NCBI RefSeq assembly: GCF_019468465.1
Contig: NZ_CP080519.1
Coordinates: forward strand, 3,549,001 to 3,613,000
DNA from: Amycolatopsis sp. DSM 110486
Lineage (GTDB): Bacteria; Actinomycetota; Actinomycetes; Mycobacteriales; Pseudonocardiaceae
DNA: 64,000 bases
Reading direction: 5' to 3'
Part shown: positions 8,471-17,388 of the stretch, one piece after another
How the letters are laid out: each line of letters starts with the position of its first letter
Position numbering within the stretch: position 1 is the first letter of the stretch
Program-made: the position numbers and the translations under genes
The notes under the pieces: generated by a model
The model's database searches: none
Told to the model about the DNA's origin: nothing
The model's input: only the letters and a program-made list of their open reading frames with translations

Positions 8471-11088
8471 GAGCGGTCGACCAACTCGTCGAGAGCCTGG
8501 TCGTAGCTCAGGCGGACGTCGTGCTCTGCCTCGCCGTCGGTGAGGCTCACCTGGCTGGTGGCCGGCGGGTAACCGCTCGCCACCACCGTGTACGAGCCCA
8601 CCGGCAGGTCGCTCACCACGTAGCGGCCTTCACCGTCCGTGCGCGCGACCGCCGCGACGTTGCCGTTCGCGTCGAGCACGGTGATCCGCGCGTCCGGCAC
8701 GATCCGGTCGCCCTCGGTGCGCGCGATGCCCTGCATCAGCACGGCACCGGCCAGCTCGACGTCGTGGCGCAGCACGCCGCTGTCGGGCACGGTCAGGGTG
8801 ACCGCCACCGGGCGGTACTGCGGGCCGCTCGCGACCAGCGTGTACTGCCCGGCACCGACACCGCTGAAGGTGTAGACGCCGTCGTCGGCCGTGATGAACG
8901 CGCCGTTGACCTCTCCGCGCGAATCGGTGAGCGTCACGGTGGCGTTGGCCAGCGGGGAACCGATCCCCACGGACCGCACGACACCGGTCAGCTCGCCCGA
9001 GCCGGTGAGCGTCACGTCGAGCTTCGCCGGTCCGCCACCGACCACCACGCTGGAGGCCTGCGGCTGGTGGCCGGGAGCGGCCACGATCAGCACGTAGGTG
9101 CCCGGGCCCTGCGTCGGCACGGAGTAGCTGCCGTCGCCGTTACCGGTCGCCCGGGCCACCTGACGGCCCTGCTGGTCGATCAGCGTCAGCGCGGCGGCGG
9201 CCACGTGGCTGCCGTCCTGCCGGCGCACGTGCCCGGTCACCGGGGGACCGCCCGCGCCCAGCGGGAGGTCGATGCCCGCACCCGCGGCCGAGTTGGTGAT
9301 CGGCATGGGCAGTGAGCCCGAAATCGCCTGCGGGTCGCCGTGACCGTTGCCGTTCATCGAATGCCTTCCCCCTGCGCCGACGAGAACGGGTTCTCGCGAC
9401 TGTTCTTCGAAGAGCGAGCCCGGCTTGGCCGCCTGGTCGACGATGTCCGTCGGCGTCTCGCTCTCCTCGAGCAGCGCCTCGCCGCCCTCCACCGCCGCGG
9501 CGGCCGGGTTCATGCCCGCGAGCGGGATCTCCTTCAGGAAACACAGCACGATCGTCGCCAGCAGCGCGACCGCGCCTGCCACCCAGAAGACCGTGGTGAT
9601 CGACTCGGTGAAGCCGATCAGGATCGGCGTCTTCAACGCGTCGGGCAGGGTCTGGATCACGCTGGTGTTGGTCTGCAGGTCGGCCAGTTGCGCACCGGCA
9701 CCAGCCGGCGGGTTGCCGCCGAACGCCTTGGTGATGTTGCCCGGCAGCACGTTGAACAGAATCGTCAGGAACACCGCGACACCGGCCGTACCACCGATCT
9801 GGCGGAAGAACGTGGCCGACGCCGTGGAGGCGCCCATGTCGCTGCGCGGGCCGGCGTTCTGCACCGCGATGACCAGAGTCTGCATGCACTGGCCGAGGCC
9901 GAGGCCGATGATGGCCGCGGCGACCAGCGGGTGCCACAGCGGCGAGTTGTACTGCACCTGCGCGAAGAAGAACGCGCCGCCGGCGATGAGCAGGGTGCCG
10001 ACGATCGGGAACACCTTGTAGCGCCCGGTCTTCGACATGATCCGGCCGGAGCCGATCGAGCTCAGCATCAGGCCGCCCATCAGCGGCAGCATCAGCAGAC
10101 CCGACTCGGTCGGCGTGTAGCCCTGAACGACCTGCATGAACTGCGGGATCATCGTGATCGCGCCGAACATGGCGACGCCGACGATGACACCACCGATGAT
10201 CGCGACGGTGAACGTCGAGTTCTTGAACAGCCGCAACGGGATCAGCGCGGCGTCCTTCATCAGCTTCTCGACCACGATGAACGAGATGATGCCGATCGCG
10301 CCGACGGCGTAGCAGAGGATCGCCTTGCCGTCGCCCCAGCCCCAGGTCTGGCCCTGTTCCGCGACGATCAGGAACGGCACCACAGCCACGACGAGCGAAA
10401 GCGCGCCCCACCAGTCGATCTTGTGCTTCTGTGGCACGTGCGGCACGTTCAGCACCTTGGCGACCACGAACAGCGCGACGATGCCGATCGGCACGTTGAT
10501 CAGGAAGACCCAGCGCCAGCCGGAGATGCCGCCGAGCGTGTCGAAGCCGGCGAAGAAGCCGCCGAGCACCGGACCGAGCACAGTGGACAGACCGAAGACG
10601 GCGAGGATGTAACCCTGGTACCGCGGGCGTTCGCGCGGCGGCACCACGTCACCGATGATGGTCATCGCCAGCGACATCAGACCGCCGGCGCCGAGGCCCT
10701 GCACCGCGCGGAACGCGGCGAGCTCGTACATCGACTGCGAGAACGTCGAAGCCAGCGAACCGGCGACGAAGATCGAGATCGCGGCGAGGTAGAACGGCTT
10801 GCGGCCGTAGATGTCCGACAGCTTGCCGTAGATCGGCGTGACGATCGTCGACGTGATCAGGTACGCCGTGGTGGCCCACGCCTGCAGGTCGAAACCGTGC
10901 AGGTCGTTGGCGATCTTGACGATCGAGGTACCCACGATCGTCTGGTCCAGTGCGGCGAGGAACATGCCGCACATGAGTCCGCTCAGGATCGTCACGATCT
11001 GGCGGTGACTCAGCCGCGGCACACCGGCCGCGTCGACGACGGGTGCTCCCCCCCGCTGCTGAGGTTGTTTCTCGACGGTGGTGCTCAT
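8467..11088 (-). CDS. DHA2-family drug exporter fused to three carboxypeptidase-regulatory-like domains
   Basis: 873 residues. Residues about 25-520 are a 14-segment major facilitator of the EmrB/QacA type: LDQTIVGTSIVKIANDL in the first loop region, GKLSDIYGRKPF in loop 2-3 and GVVPPRERPR-like VVPPRERPRYQG further on. After a Gly/Glu-rich linker (about 535-620) come three tandem beta-sandwich repeats (about 625-700, 705-785 and 790-865), each with a pattern like GDGSYSV, GVYTFSG or GRYVVSD followed by a YT/YV-V-A-x-G strand. Proton-driven drug or lipid export is inferred; the tail is unusual for the family. With 14 membrane segments the tail should face the cytoplasm. A MarR gene lies just upstream, transcribed in the same direction. 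Confidence 0.87.
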   Translation of the reverse strand: MSTTVEKQPQQRGGAPVVDAAGVPRLSHRQIVTILSGLMCGMFLAALDQTIVGTSIVKIANDLHGFDLQAWATTAYLITSTIVTPIYGKLSDIYGRKPFYLAAISIFVAGSLASTFSQSMYELAAFRAVQGLGAGGLMSLAMTIIGDVVPPRERPRYQGYILAVFGLSTVLGPVLGGFFAGFDTLGGISGWRWVFLINVPIGIVALFVVAKVLNVPHVPQKHKIDWWGALSLVVAVVPFLIVAEQGQTWGWGDGKAILCYAVGAIGIISFIVVEKLMKDAALIPLRLFKNSTFTVAIIGGVIVGVAMFGAITMIPQFMQVVQGYTPTESGLLMLPLMGGLMLSSIGSGRIMSKTGRYKVFPIVGTLLIAGGAFFFAQVQYNSPLWHPLVAAAIIGLGLGQCMQTLVIAVQNAGPRSDMGASTASATFFRQIGGTAGVAVFLTILFNVLPGNITKAFGGNPPAGAGAQLADLQTNTSVIQTLPDALKTPILIGFTESITTVFWVAGAVALLATIVLCFLKEIPLAGMNPAAAAVEGGEALLEESETPTDIVDQAAKPGSLFEEQSREPVLVGAGGRHSMNGNGHGDPQAISGSLPMPITNSAAGAGIDLPLGAGGPPVTGHVRRQDGSHVAAAALTLIDQQGRQVARATGNGDGSYSVPTQGPGTYVLIVAAPGHQPQASSVVVGGGPAKLDVTLTGSGELTGVVRSVGIGSPLANATVTLTDSRGEVNGAFITADDGVYTFSGVGAGQYTLVASGPQYRPVAVTLTVPDSGVLRHDVELAGAVLMQGIARTEGDRIVPDARITVLDANGNVAAVARTDGEGRYVVSDLPVGSYTVVASGYPPATSQVSLTDGEAEHDVRLSYDQALDELVDRS

Positions 11089-11095
11089 GCTGTTC

Positions 11096-11620
11096 CTAGG
11101 CCCCCTTGGAGTGCACCGAGTCCGCCGGCGCGGAGTCGGTCATGTCTGGAAAGTTGTTCTCGATACCGGTGTTGAGCCGCCCGAACAGCTCGTTGAGGGT
11201 CTCGCGATCCTCCTGGGTCCAGTCGCCGAGCACGTCGGCGAGCCAGAGGTTGCGCTGCTTGCGGTTCTCGTCGAAGACCCGCAGGCCTTCGGCGGTGGGC
11301 GCCAGCAAGCAGGCGCGGCCGTCTTCGGGGTCGGCCTGACGTTCCACCAATCCGTGCTGCACGAGCGCGCTCGACTGCCTGCTGATGGTGGAGATCTCGG
11401 AGTGCAGGAACTCGGCGAGCTTGCTGGTGCGCTGCGGCCCCTCGTGGATGAGGCAGAAGAGGATCGCGTACGCGGCCCGCTCGATGCCGTCCGGACCCTG
11501 CTTGGAGACCTGCGACTTCGCCTTGGTGATCAGGCGCATGAAACGGACCAGCTCGTGTCCGAGCTGGTCGGCCAGGTCGAGCTCGTCCTTGGGCCGGGTG
11601 GCGGCGCTGTTCGGTGCCAT
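11096..11620 (-). CDS. MarR family transcriptional regulator
   Basis: 174-residue winged-helix repressor. The family pattern is clear: helix-turn-helix around RTSKLAEFLHSEISTISRQSS, followed by the wing with VERQADPEDGRACLLAPT. I placed the start at the ATG at 11620, which has an appropriately spaced GAGAAAG; an in-frame upstream ATG at 11743 would add an improbable basic leader through the presumed operator region. It is the first gene of an operon with the exporter (7-bp gap), so it probably senses the exporter's substrate and represses all three genes. Confidence 0.88.
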   Translation of the reverse strand: MAPNSAATRPKDELDLADQLGHELVRFMRLITKAKSQVSKQGPDGIERAAYAILFCLIHEGPQRTSKLAEFLHSEISTISRQSSALVQHGLVERQADPEDGRACLLAPTAEGLRVFDENRKQRNLWLADVLGDWTQEDRETLNELFGRLNTGIENNFPDMTDSAPADSVHSKGA

Positions 11621-11665
11621 TCGGTCGATCTTTCTCGCGGTGAAACGAACCGTTGTTTGGCGGCT

Positions 11666-12292
<627 letters not shown>

Positions 12293-12310
12293 CGGGTCGG
12301 CTGGATGCGC

Positions 12311-12344
12311 AGCCGGATGGCGCCGGGCAAGTCGCCATCCGGCT
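12311..12344 (+). terminator. Hairpin terminator after the PPOX gene
   Basis: Perfect 12-bp inverted repeat (12311-12322 and 12333-12344) with a ten-base loop, 18 bases past the stop. There is no long T run. Confidence 0.6.
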
Positions 12345-12399
12345 GAAATCCGGAAATTCTATTCCGCACTGCGGAGATATTTGTGCCTACGATGAAGCC

Positions 12400-13794
12400 A
12401 TGAGCACTGACGCCCTCCTGCAGCGACTCCGCGACGAGCTCGGCAAGGAGGCCGTGCTCACCGACGCCGACGTGACCGCGAGCTACTCGCGCGACATGAT
12501 GCCGCTCGCCCCGTCCGGGAAACCGCTGGCCGTGGTGCTGCCCGCGAACACCGCGGGGGTGCAGGCCGTGGTCAAGGCGTGCGCCGAGGCGAAGGTGCCC
12601 GTCGTGCCGCGCGGGGCGGGCAGCGGCCTGTCCGGCGCGGCCAACGCCATCGACGGCTGCGTGGTGCTCGTGCTCACGAAGCTCGACGAGATCGTGGAGA
12701 TCGACCCCGGCAACCGCCTCGCCGTGGTGCAGCCCGGAGTGGTCAACCTTGACTTCCGCAACACCGTGGAGAAGCACGGCCTGTTCTACCCGCCCGACCC
12801 GTCGAGCTACGACTGGTGCACGATCGGCGGCAACCTCTCCACCAACGCCGGCGGCCTGTGCTGCGTGAAGTACGGCGTGACCACCGACTCCGTGCTCGGC
12901 CTCGAGGTCGTGCTGGCCGACGGGTCGCTGCTCAAGACCGGCCGCCGCACCGTGAAGGGCGTGGCGGGCTACGACCTGACGAAGCTGTTCATCGGCAGCG
13001 AGGGCACGCTCGGCGTGATCACGCAGGCCACCGTGGCGTTGCGCCCGCTACCGCAGGCGCCGGCGACGCTCGTCGCGGGCTTCAGCACCACGGAGGCGGC
13101 GGGTGAGGCCGTGGCTCGGGTCGTGCGCGAGGGACTCGTGCCGTCGCTGCTGGAGATCATGGACGCGGCGTCGATCAAGGCGTCGGAGACCTACCTCAAG
13201 ACCGACCTCGGTGCGGGTTCCGACTGCCAGGCGCTGCTTCTCGCGCAGTCCGACGTCGGCGGCGAGGCCGCGCTGCGCGAGCTCGCCGTGCTGGAGCAGA
13301 TCTGCGCCGACTGCGGCGCCGACCTGGTCTACGCCACCGATGACCTCGAAGAGGGCAAGATGCTGCTGCAGGCCCGGCGCGTGGTCCTGACCGCGCTGGA
13401 GACTTACGGCATCTGGCTCACCGACGACGTCAGCGTGCCGCGCACCCGCATCGCCGAGCTGATCCGCGGCTGCGAGCAGGTGAGCGAGAAGGTGGGCCTG
13501 AAGATCGCCGTGGTCGGCCACGCCGGCGACGGCAACATGCACCCGACGATCGTCTACGCGCCCGACAACGAGGACGAGTTCGCCCGCGCGCGGCAAGCGT
13601 TCGACGACATCCTGGAGATCGGCCTCTCGCTCGGCGGCACGGTGACGGGCGAGCACGGCGTCGGCAAGATCAAGCGCGACTGGCTGGCGCGCGAGATCGG
13701 GCCTGTCGGGATGCGAGTGCACCGGCAGATCAAGCAGGCGCTGGACCCGGAGAACCTGTTCAACCCGGGGTCGATGTTCTCGATGACGGACTGA
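12400..13794 (+). CDS. FAD-binding oxidase, GlcD-like 2-hydroxyacid dehydrogenase
   Basis: 464-residue FAD-linked oxidase of the PCMH/vanillyl-alcohol-oxidase fold, the family of glycolate oxidase GlcD, D-lactate dehydrogenase and D-2-hydroxyglutarate dehydrogenase. FAD-binding blocks are VVPRGAGSGLSGAANA, the TIGGNLSTNAGGLCCVKYG segment and LFIGSEGTLGVITQATVAL. The C-terminal domain shows VVGHAGDGNMHPTIVY with metal-binding His residues, GTVTGEHGVGKIKRDWL and the NPGSMF ending. No Fe-S partner lies next to it, so a stand-alone dehydrogenase is likely. The exact hydroxyacid cannot be told from sequence. Confidence 0.88.
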   Translation: MSTDALLQRLRDELGKEAVLTDADVTASYSRDMMPLAPSGKPLAVVLPANTAGVQAVVKACAEAKVPVVPRGAGSGLSGAANAIDGCVVLVLTKLDEIVEIDPGNRLAVVQPGVVNLDFRNTVEKHGLFYPPDPSSYDWCTIGGNLSTNAGGLCCVKYGVTTDSVLGLEVVLADGSLLKTGRRTVKGVAGYDLTKLFIGSEGTLGVITQATVALRPLPQAPATLVAGFSTTEAAGEAVARVVREGLVPSLLEIMDAASIKASETYLKTDLGAGSDCQALLLAQSDVGGEAALRELAVLEQICADCGADLVYATDDLEEGKMLLQARRVVLTALETYGIWLTDDVSVPRTRIAELIRGCEQVSEKVGLKIAVVGHAGDGNMHPTIVYAPDNEDEFARARQAFDDILEIGLSLGGTVTGEHGVGKIKRDWLAREIGPVGMRVHRQIKQALDPENLFNPGSMFSMTD

Positions 13795-13803
13795 GGTCTC
13801 ACG

Positions 13804-13843
13804 AAAACGGCGCCGGTCCCTTGCTCGGGGCCGGCGCCGTTTT
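13804..13843. terminator. Bidirectional terminator between the FAD oxidase and DedA genes
   Basis: 17-bp inverted repeat (13804-13820 and 13827-13843) with a single wobble mismatch and a six-base loop, flanked by AAAA on the left and TTTT on the right. It can therefore end transcription of both convergent genes. Confidence 0.85.
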
Positions 13844-13845
13844 CT

Positions 13846-13875
13846 GCGTTTCGGTCAGTCGCGTTTCGGTCAGTC
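13846..13875. repeat. Exact 15-bp tandem duplication over the DedA stop codon
   Basis: GCGTTTCGGTCAGTC occurs twice in direct succession. Because 15 is a multiple of three, the minus-strand DedA frame meets a TGA in both copies: the active stop at 13870-13872 and a second one 15 bases later. It looks like a recent slippage duplication. Confidence 0.8.
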
Positions 13876-14583
13876 GCGCACGCGCGGGATCCGCTGCGTC
13901 ACCTCGGCGGCGTTCTCCTCCGGCGCGCCCGCGCGGGCCTTCTTCTCGCGGCGGCTCTTGAGGTACTCGAGCAGGATCGGCACCACGGACACGAGCACGA
14001 TCAGCACGAAGATGGCGTCGACGTTGTCGCGGATGAAGCCGATGTTGCCCAGCAGCGAGCCCAGCACCGTGATGCCCGCGGCCCAGACGATGCCGCCCAG
14101 CACCGTGTAGGTGAAGTACCGCTTCGGGTCCATGCGGCCGATGCCGGCGATCCAGGTGATGAACGTCCGCACGAACGGCACGAACCGCGCCAGCACCACG
14201 GCTTTGGGCCCGTGGTGGTCGAGGAAAGCGTGCGTCTTGTCGACGTATTCCTTCTTGAAGAACTTCGAATCGGGCCGGTTGAACAGCTTCGGGCCGACGA
14301 AGTAGCCGATGTAGTACCCGCAGACGTTGCCGAGCAGCGCCGCCACCGTCACCAGCACGCACACCACCCACAGGGGCGCCTGCAGCGTGCCGTTGGCGAT
14401 GAACAGGCCCGCCGTGAACAGCAGCGAGTCACCCGGCAGCACCGGGAAGATGCTGCTCTCGATGAAGATGATCAGGCAGAGCACCGCGATGACCGGCACG
14501 GTCAGGCCGGACAGCAGCTGCTCCGGGTCCAGCCACGACGGCAGGATGGACATGGTCGTCACTGTGCTCTGGGCGAGAATCAC
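13870..14583 (-). CDS. DedA family membrane protein (VTT domain)
   Basis: 237 residues, second DedA homologue in the window. Family blocks include FPVLPGDSLLFTAGLFIANG, NVCGYYIGYFVGPKLFNR, and ARFVPFVRTFITWIAGIGRM with the conserved Arg, Pro and Gly residues. A C-terminal basic tail (LKSRREKKARAG) follows the last membrane segment. The start is uncertain: the GTG at 14583 or the ATG at 14553, both compatible with the family. It is longer at the N-terminus than the copy at 6816-7484. Lipid flipping is inferred from the family. Confidence 0.86.
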   Translation of the reverse strand: MILAQSTVTTMSILPSWLDPEQLLSGLTVPVIAVLCLIIFIESSIFPVLPGDSLLFTAGLFIANGTLQAPLWVVCVLVTVAALLGNVCGYYIGYFVGPKLFNRPDSKFFKKEYVDKTHAFLDHHGPKAVVLARFVPFVRTFITWIAGIGRMDPKRYFTYTVLGGIVWAAGITVLGSLLGNIGFIRDNVDAIFVLIVLVSVVPILLEYLKSRREKKARAGAPEENAAEVTQRIPRVRD

Positions 14584-14660
14584 ACCGAAAACGGTACAGG
14601 GTGACGCTGAGTGCCTTCACAGGGAGAACCACCGCAGGTAATGGGGGTTTTCCGGAATTG

Positions 14661-15068
14661 TCAGACGAGGGTGAGCAGTCCGATGACCGAGCCCGCGGCC
14701 AAGCCCAGCAGGAGAGCCAGCAGCAGCACCCAGTGCGCGGGCAGCGGCGCGGGGCCGGGCGCGGCCTGGCGGACCGTCGCGGGGTCCGGTGCGGGAACGG
14801 GCCGAACTCCCGAAGAGACCGGCGTCGTCCGCTGGCCGGAGGCGTCGTCCAGGGCCGCGCGTTCGCGTTCGAGGGAGTCGGCGCCCGCGCCGGAGAGCAG
14901 GCCGTAGCGGGGTGGGAGCTCCTCGGTGGGGCCGGTCGCGCCGGCGGAGCCCGTGGAGTCCGGGGAGCCGGAAGACGCGGCGGGCTGCGAGCTGGTGTGC
15001 GGGGCGAACACGGCCTGGGCGCGCAGGGCGTCGGCGAGCAGTCGCTCCGGGTCCTTCGGCTCGCTCAT
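14661..15068 (-). CDS. Small membrane-anchored protein of unknown function
   Basis: 135 residues: an N-terminal acidic/helical part (SEPKDPERLLADALRAQAVF), a long Ser/Gly/Pro/Ala-rich disordered linker, and one C-terminal membrane segment (HWVLLLALLLGLAAGSVIGL). The ATG has a GGAGAGGG ribosome-binding site. It is likely a tail-anchored cytoplasmic protein. I recognise no family. It lies 39 bases past the stop of nagA on the same strand, so it may be co-transcribed with it. Confidence 0.7.
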   Translation of the reverse strand: MSEPKDPERLLADALRAQAVFAPHTSSQPAASSGSPDSTGSAGATGPTEELPPRYGLLSGAGADSLERERAALDDASGQRTTPVSSGVRPVPAPDPATVRQAAPGPAPLPAHWVLLLALLLGLAAGSVIGLLTLV

Positions 15069-15107
15069 CCCTCTCCGTACTTCCCCGCGGGCGGCCCGCG
15101 TAGTCGC

Positions 15108-16298
15108 TTACGTGCTCAAGGTAGCCCGGCCGACCTCGGCGACCCACTCGCCCCGGCGCAGCACCCGGACCGGCCGCAGGTCGTCGTCGAGGATCACGAC
15201 GTCGGCGGCGAGGCCCGGCCGCAGCGAACCCGTGCGGTCGGCGATGCCCAGCAGCTCGGCGGGCCGGCCGGAGGTCGCCCGGACGGCGTCGAGGACACCG
15301 AGTTTGGCACCCTTCACGAGGTTGCGGAAGGCGTTGTCCATCGTCAACGTGCTGCCGGCCAGTGATCCGTTGTCCAGCGTCGCCACGCCGTCGTGCACGT
15401 CGACTTCGAGGCGGCCCAGCGTGTAGCGGCCGTCGGCGGCGTCGGTGGCCGACATGGCGTCGGTGATCAGCACGGTCCGGCCGCGGCCCGCGTGCTGTGC
15501 CGCGAGGCGGACCACCGTCGGGTGCAGGTGCACGAGGTCGCAGATGAGCTCGACCGTCACGCGCTCGTCGTCCAGCAGCACGCCGACCGGGCCCGGTTCG
15601 CGGTGGTGCAGGGGGCGCATGCCGTTGAACAGGTGCGTCGCCACGGTGGCGCCCGCGTCGATGGCCGGCACGAGCTGCTCGGCGAGGCCGTCGGTGTGCC
15701 CGATCGCGGCCGTCACGCCCGATTCGGCGAGCTGGCGCACGGCCTTCACGCCGCCGTTGAGCTCCGGCGCGAGCGTGACCATGCGGATCGCGCCGGCGCC
15801 CGCGCGCAGCAGCTTCTCGACGGTGCCGGTGTCCGGTTCACGCAGCGTGTCCGGATCGTGCGCGCCGCAGCGGGCGCGTGAGATGAACGGCCCTTCCAGG
15901 TGGATGCCGGCGAGCTCGCCGTCCTGCACGAGTTCGCGCAGGGCCGCGATCTGCTCGGTCAGCAGGTCGATCGGGTCCGAGACCAGGCTCGCGAGCGTGG
16001 TCGTGGTGCCGTGGCGCCGGTGCGCGCGCACTGCCGTGAGGATCTCGTCGGGGTCCAGTGTGGAGAACGAAGCGCCGCCCCCGCCGTGGCAGTGGGTGTC
16101 GACGAACCCGGGCACCACGAGTGCTCCGCCCACGTCGACGACCTCGGTCTCGGGGCCGCCCGGCGGCGTCCCCGTGCCGACCGCGGCGATGCGCCCGTCG
16201 GAGACGGCGAGCCAGCCGTCGTCGAGTACGCGGTCCGGGGCGACGACCCGGCCGCCCGTGATGACGAAGTCTCCGGCGTGCTTCACGCCCTCCAGCAT
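15108..16298 (-). CDS. nagA: N-acetylglucosamine-6-phosphate deacetylase
   Basis: 396-residue amidohydrolase that removes acetate from GlcNAc-6-phosphate in amino-sugar and chitin use and in cell-wall recycling. Visible motifs are VVPGFVDTHCHGGGGASF (metal-binding HxH region), GIHLEGPFIS with the metal Glu, AIGHTDG, THLFNGMRPLHHREPG and LITDAMSATDAADG with the catalytic Asp. I chose the ATG at 16298; a GTG four codons downstream (16286) is an alternative because of the nearby GGAGG. A DasR-type operator lies directly upstream. Most bacteria pair this enzyme with NagB, which is not in this window. Confidence 0.9.
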   Translation of the reverse strand: MLEGVKHAGDFVITGGRVVAPDRVLDDGWLAVSDGRIAAVGTGTPPGGPETEVVDVGGALVVPGFVDTHCHGGGGASFSTLDPDEILTAVRAHRRHGTTTTLASLVSDPIDLLTEQIAALRELVQDGELAGIHLEGPFISRARCGAHDPDTLREPDTGTVEKLLRAGAGAIRMVTLAPELNGGVKAVRQLAESGVTAAIGHTDGLAEQLVPAIDAGATVATHLFNGMRPLHHREPGPVGVLLDDERVTVELICDLVHLHPTVVRLAAQHAGRGRTVLITDAMSATDAADGRYTLGRLEVDVHDGVATLDNGSLAGSTLTMDNAFRNLVKGAKLGVLDAVRATSGRPAELLGIADRTGSLRPGLAADVVILDDDLRPVRVLRRGEWVAEVGRATLST

Positions 16299-16300
16299 AT

Positions 16301-16316
16301 ATTGGTCTGGACCAGA
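16301..16316. promoter_or_regulatory. DasR-type operator (dre) upstream of nagA
   Basis: The 16-mer ATTGGTCTGGACCAGA matches the published dre consensus ACTGGTCTAGACCAGT at 13 of 16 positions. It lies two bases upstream of the nagA ATG, so a GntR-family DasR bound here would block initiation and release it on GlcN-6-P. No dasR gene is in the window; the regulator is inferred. Confidence 0.78.
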
Positions 16317-16357
16317 CATGGCTACGCAACTCGGTGATCGGGATTGGTCCACCCGGG

Positions 16358-16933
16358 TCACTGTGGGGTCTGCATCGCCTTCTGCAGGGCCTCCAGCGCC
16401 CGGCTGGCGGTCGATTTAACGGTACCCTTCGAGATGCCCGCGGCCTCTGAAATCTCGGCCTCGGAAAGCCCCCCGTAGTACCTGAGCACCAGCACCTCGC
16501 GCTGGCGCGGCGGGAGCTTCGAAAGGGCGCTGACCACGGCTTGGTGCTCGCTCGACAGCATCGCGAGGCTCTCCGCGGAACGCGCGTTCACGGCGTGCGG
16601 AGGCACGTATTCACGGGCGGTTTTCCGCCGTCGCAGCACGCTGCGCGAGCCGTTGACCACGGCCGTGCGCAGGTATCCGACGGCCGCGGCCGCGTCGCGC
16701 AGCCGGCCCCAGTTGCGGTGCAGACCGGTGAACGCCTCCTGCACCACGTCCTCGGCCGTCGCCGGCTCGTCGACCAGCAGGATCGCGAGCCGGACGAGCC
16801 GCATCCGGTGCTGGCGGTACAGGTCCTCCAGGTTCAGCGGTGCGGCCGGCTGCTGCGGCGGCACCGGCCCGTCCATGGTCCGCAGGTGTCCGAGGGTCGC
16901 CTCGACACTGCGTTCCGCGTTGCCCTCCAGCAT
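16358..16933 (-). CDS. RNA polymerase sigma factor, SigE-family ECF
   Basis: 191 residues, two-domain extracytoplasmic-function sigma factor. Region 2 is LEDLYRQHRMRLVRLAILL with EDVVQEAFTGLHRNW; region 4 is LPPRQREVLVLRYYGGLSEAEISEAAG, followed by the recognition helix ISKGTVKSTASRALEAL. I start at the ATG at 16933, with AGGGG upstream; earlier in-frame codons give a low-complexity leader. No anti-sigma gene flanks it. The actinobacterial SigE-like short ECFs often have only weak partners, so the signal is unknown. Confidence 0.87.
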   Translation of the reverse strand: MLEGNAERSVEATLGHLRTMDGPVPPQQPAAPLNLEDLYRQHRMRLVRLAILLVDEPATAEDVVQEAFTGLHRNWGRLRDAAAAVGYLRTAVVNGSRSVLRRRKTAREYVPPHAVNARSAESLAMLSSEHQAVVSALSKLPPRQREVLVLRYYGGLSEAEISEAAGISKGTVKSTASRALEALQKAMQTPQ

Positions 16934-17103
16934 GTACCCCTGCCTGCCTGTTCTCGACCCCTGTGGTGCCCCTGCGCCAAGCTGCTGACGCAGCCCTAGC
17001 GTATCGGGTGAGCTCTGTCCCGCCACTGGTCGGATGCTGGGACCACAGGGTGTTGCCCGGTAGCGTCGACAGCGTCACCAACGCACCCACCCGGGAGATC
17101 CAC

Positions 17104-17385
17104 ATGGCCTGGTACCTGGTCGAAATCCGTTACGTGCAGGAGAAGGTGGCCGACGTCCGGCCCCGTCACCGTGAGTGGTTGAGCCAGCACGCCGCCGACG
17201 GCCGCGTGGCCGTCGCGGGACCGCTCGCCGACGGCTCCGGTGGTCTGGTCCTGTGGCAGGCCGAGGACGAGGCGGCGCTCGAGGAGCTGATCGGCAAGGA
17301 CCCGTACCAGCTCGAAGGCGTGGTCGCCGATCGCTCGATCCGCGAGTACAAGCCGGTGCTCGGCGCTTGGGTCCCGCAGGCGTAG
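17104..17385 (+). CDS. YciI family protein
   Basis: 93-residue ferredoxin-like alpha/beta protein of the YciI/YCII family. Features are MAWYLVEIRYV, the R-x-x-H in RPRHREWLSQH with the conserved His, VAVAGPLADGSGGLVLWQ and DPYQLEGVVADRSIREYKPV. Family members are small dehydrochlorinase-like or stress-associated proteins of largely unknown function. The ATG has a GGGAG site. It is convergent with the ferredoxin reductase gene, with a three-base gap. Confidence 0.85.
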   Translation: MAWYLVEIRYVQEKVADVRPRHREWLSQHAADGRVAVAGPLADGSGGLVLWQAEDEAALEELIGKDPYQLEGVVADRSIREYKPVLGAWVPQA

Positions 17386-17388
17386 CAC

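Noticed and set aside
9340..11175. Long plus-strand frame opposite the MFS exporter
   Set aside because: Composition is the mirror of the real gene (His/Asp/Arg rich, no domain); normal high-GC shadow.
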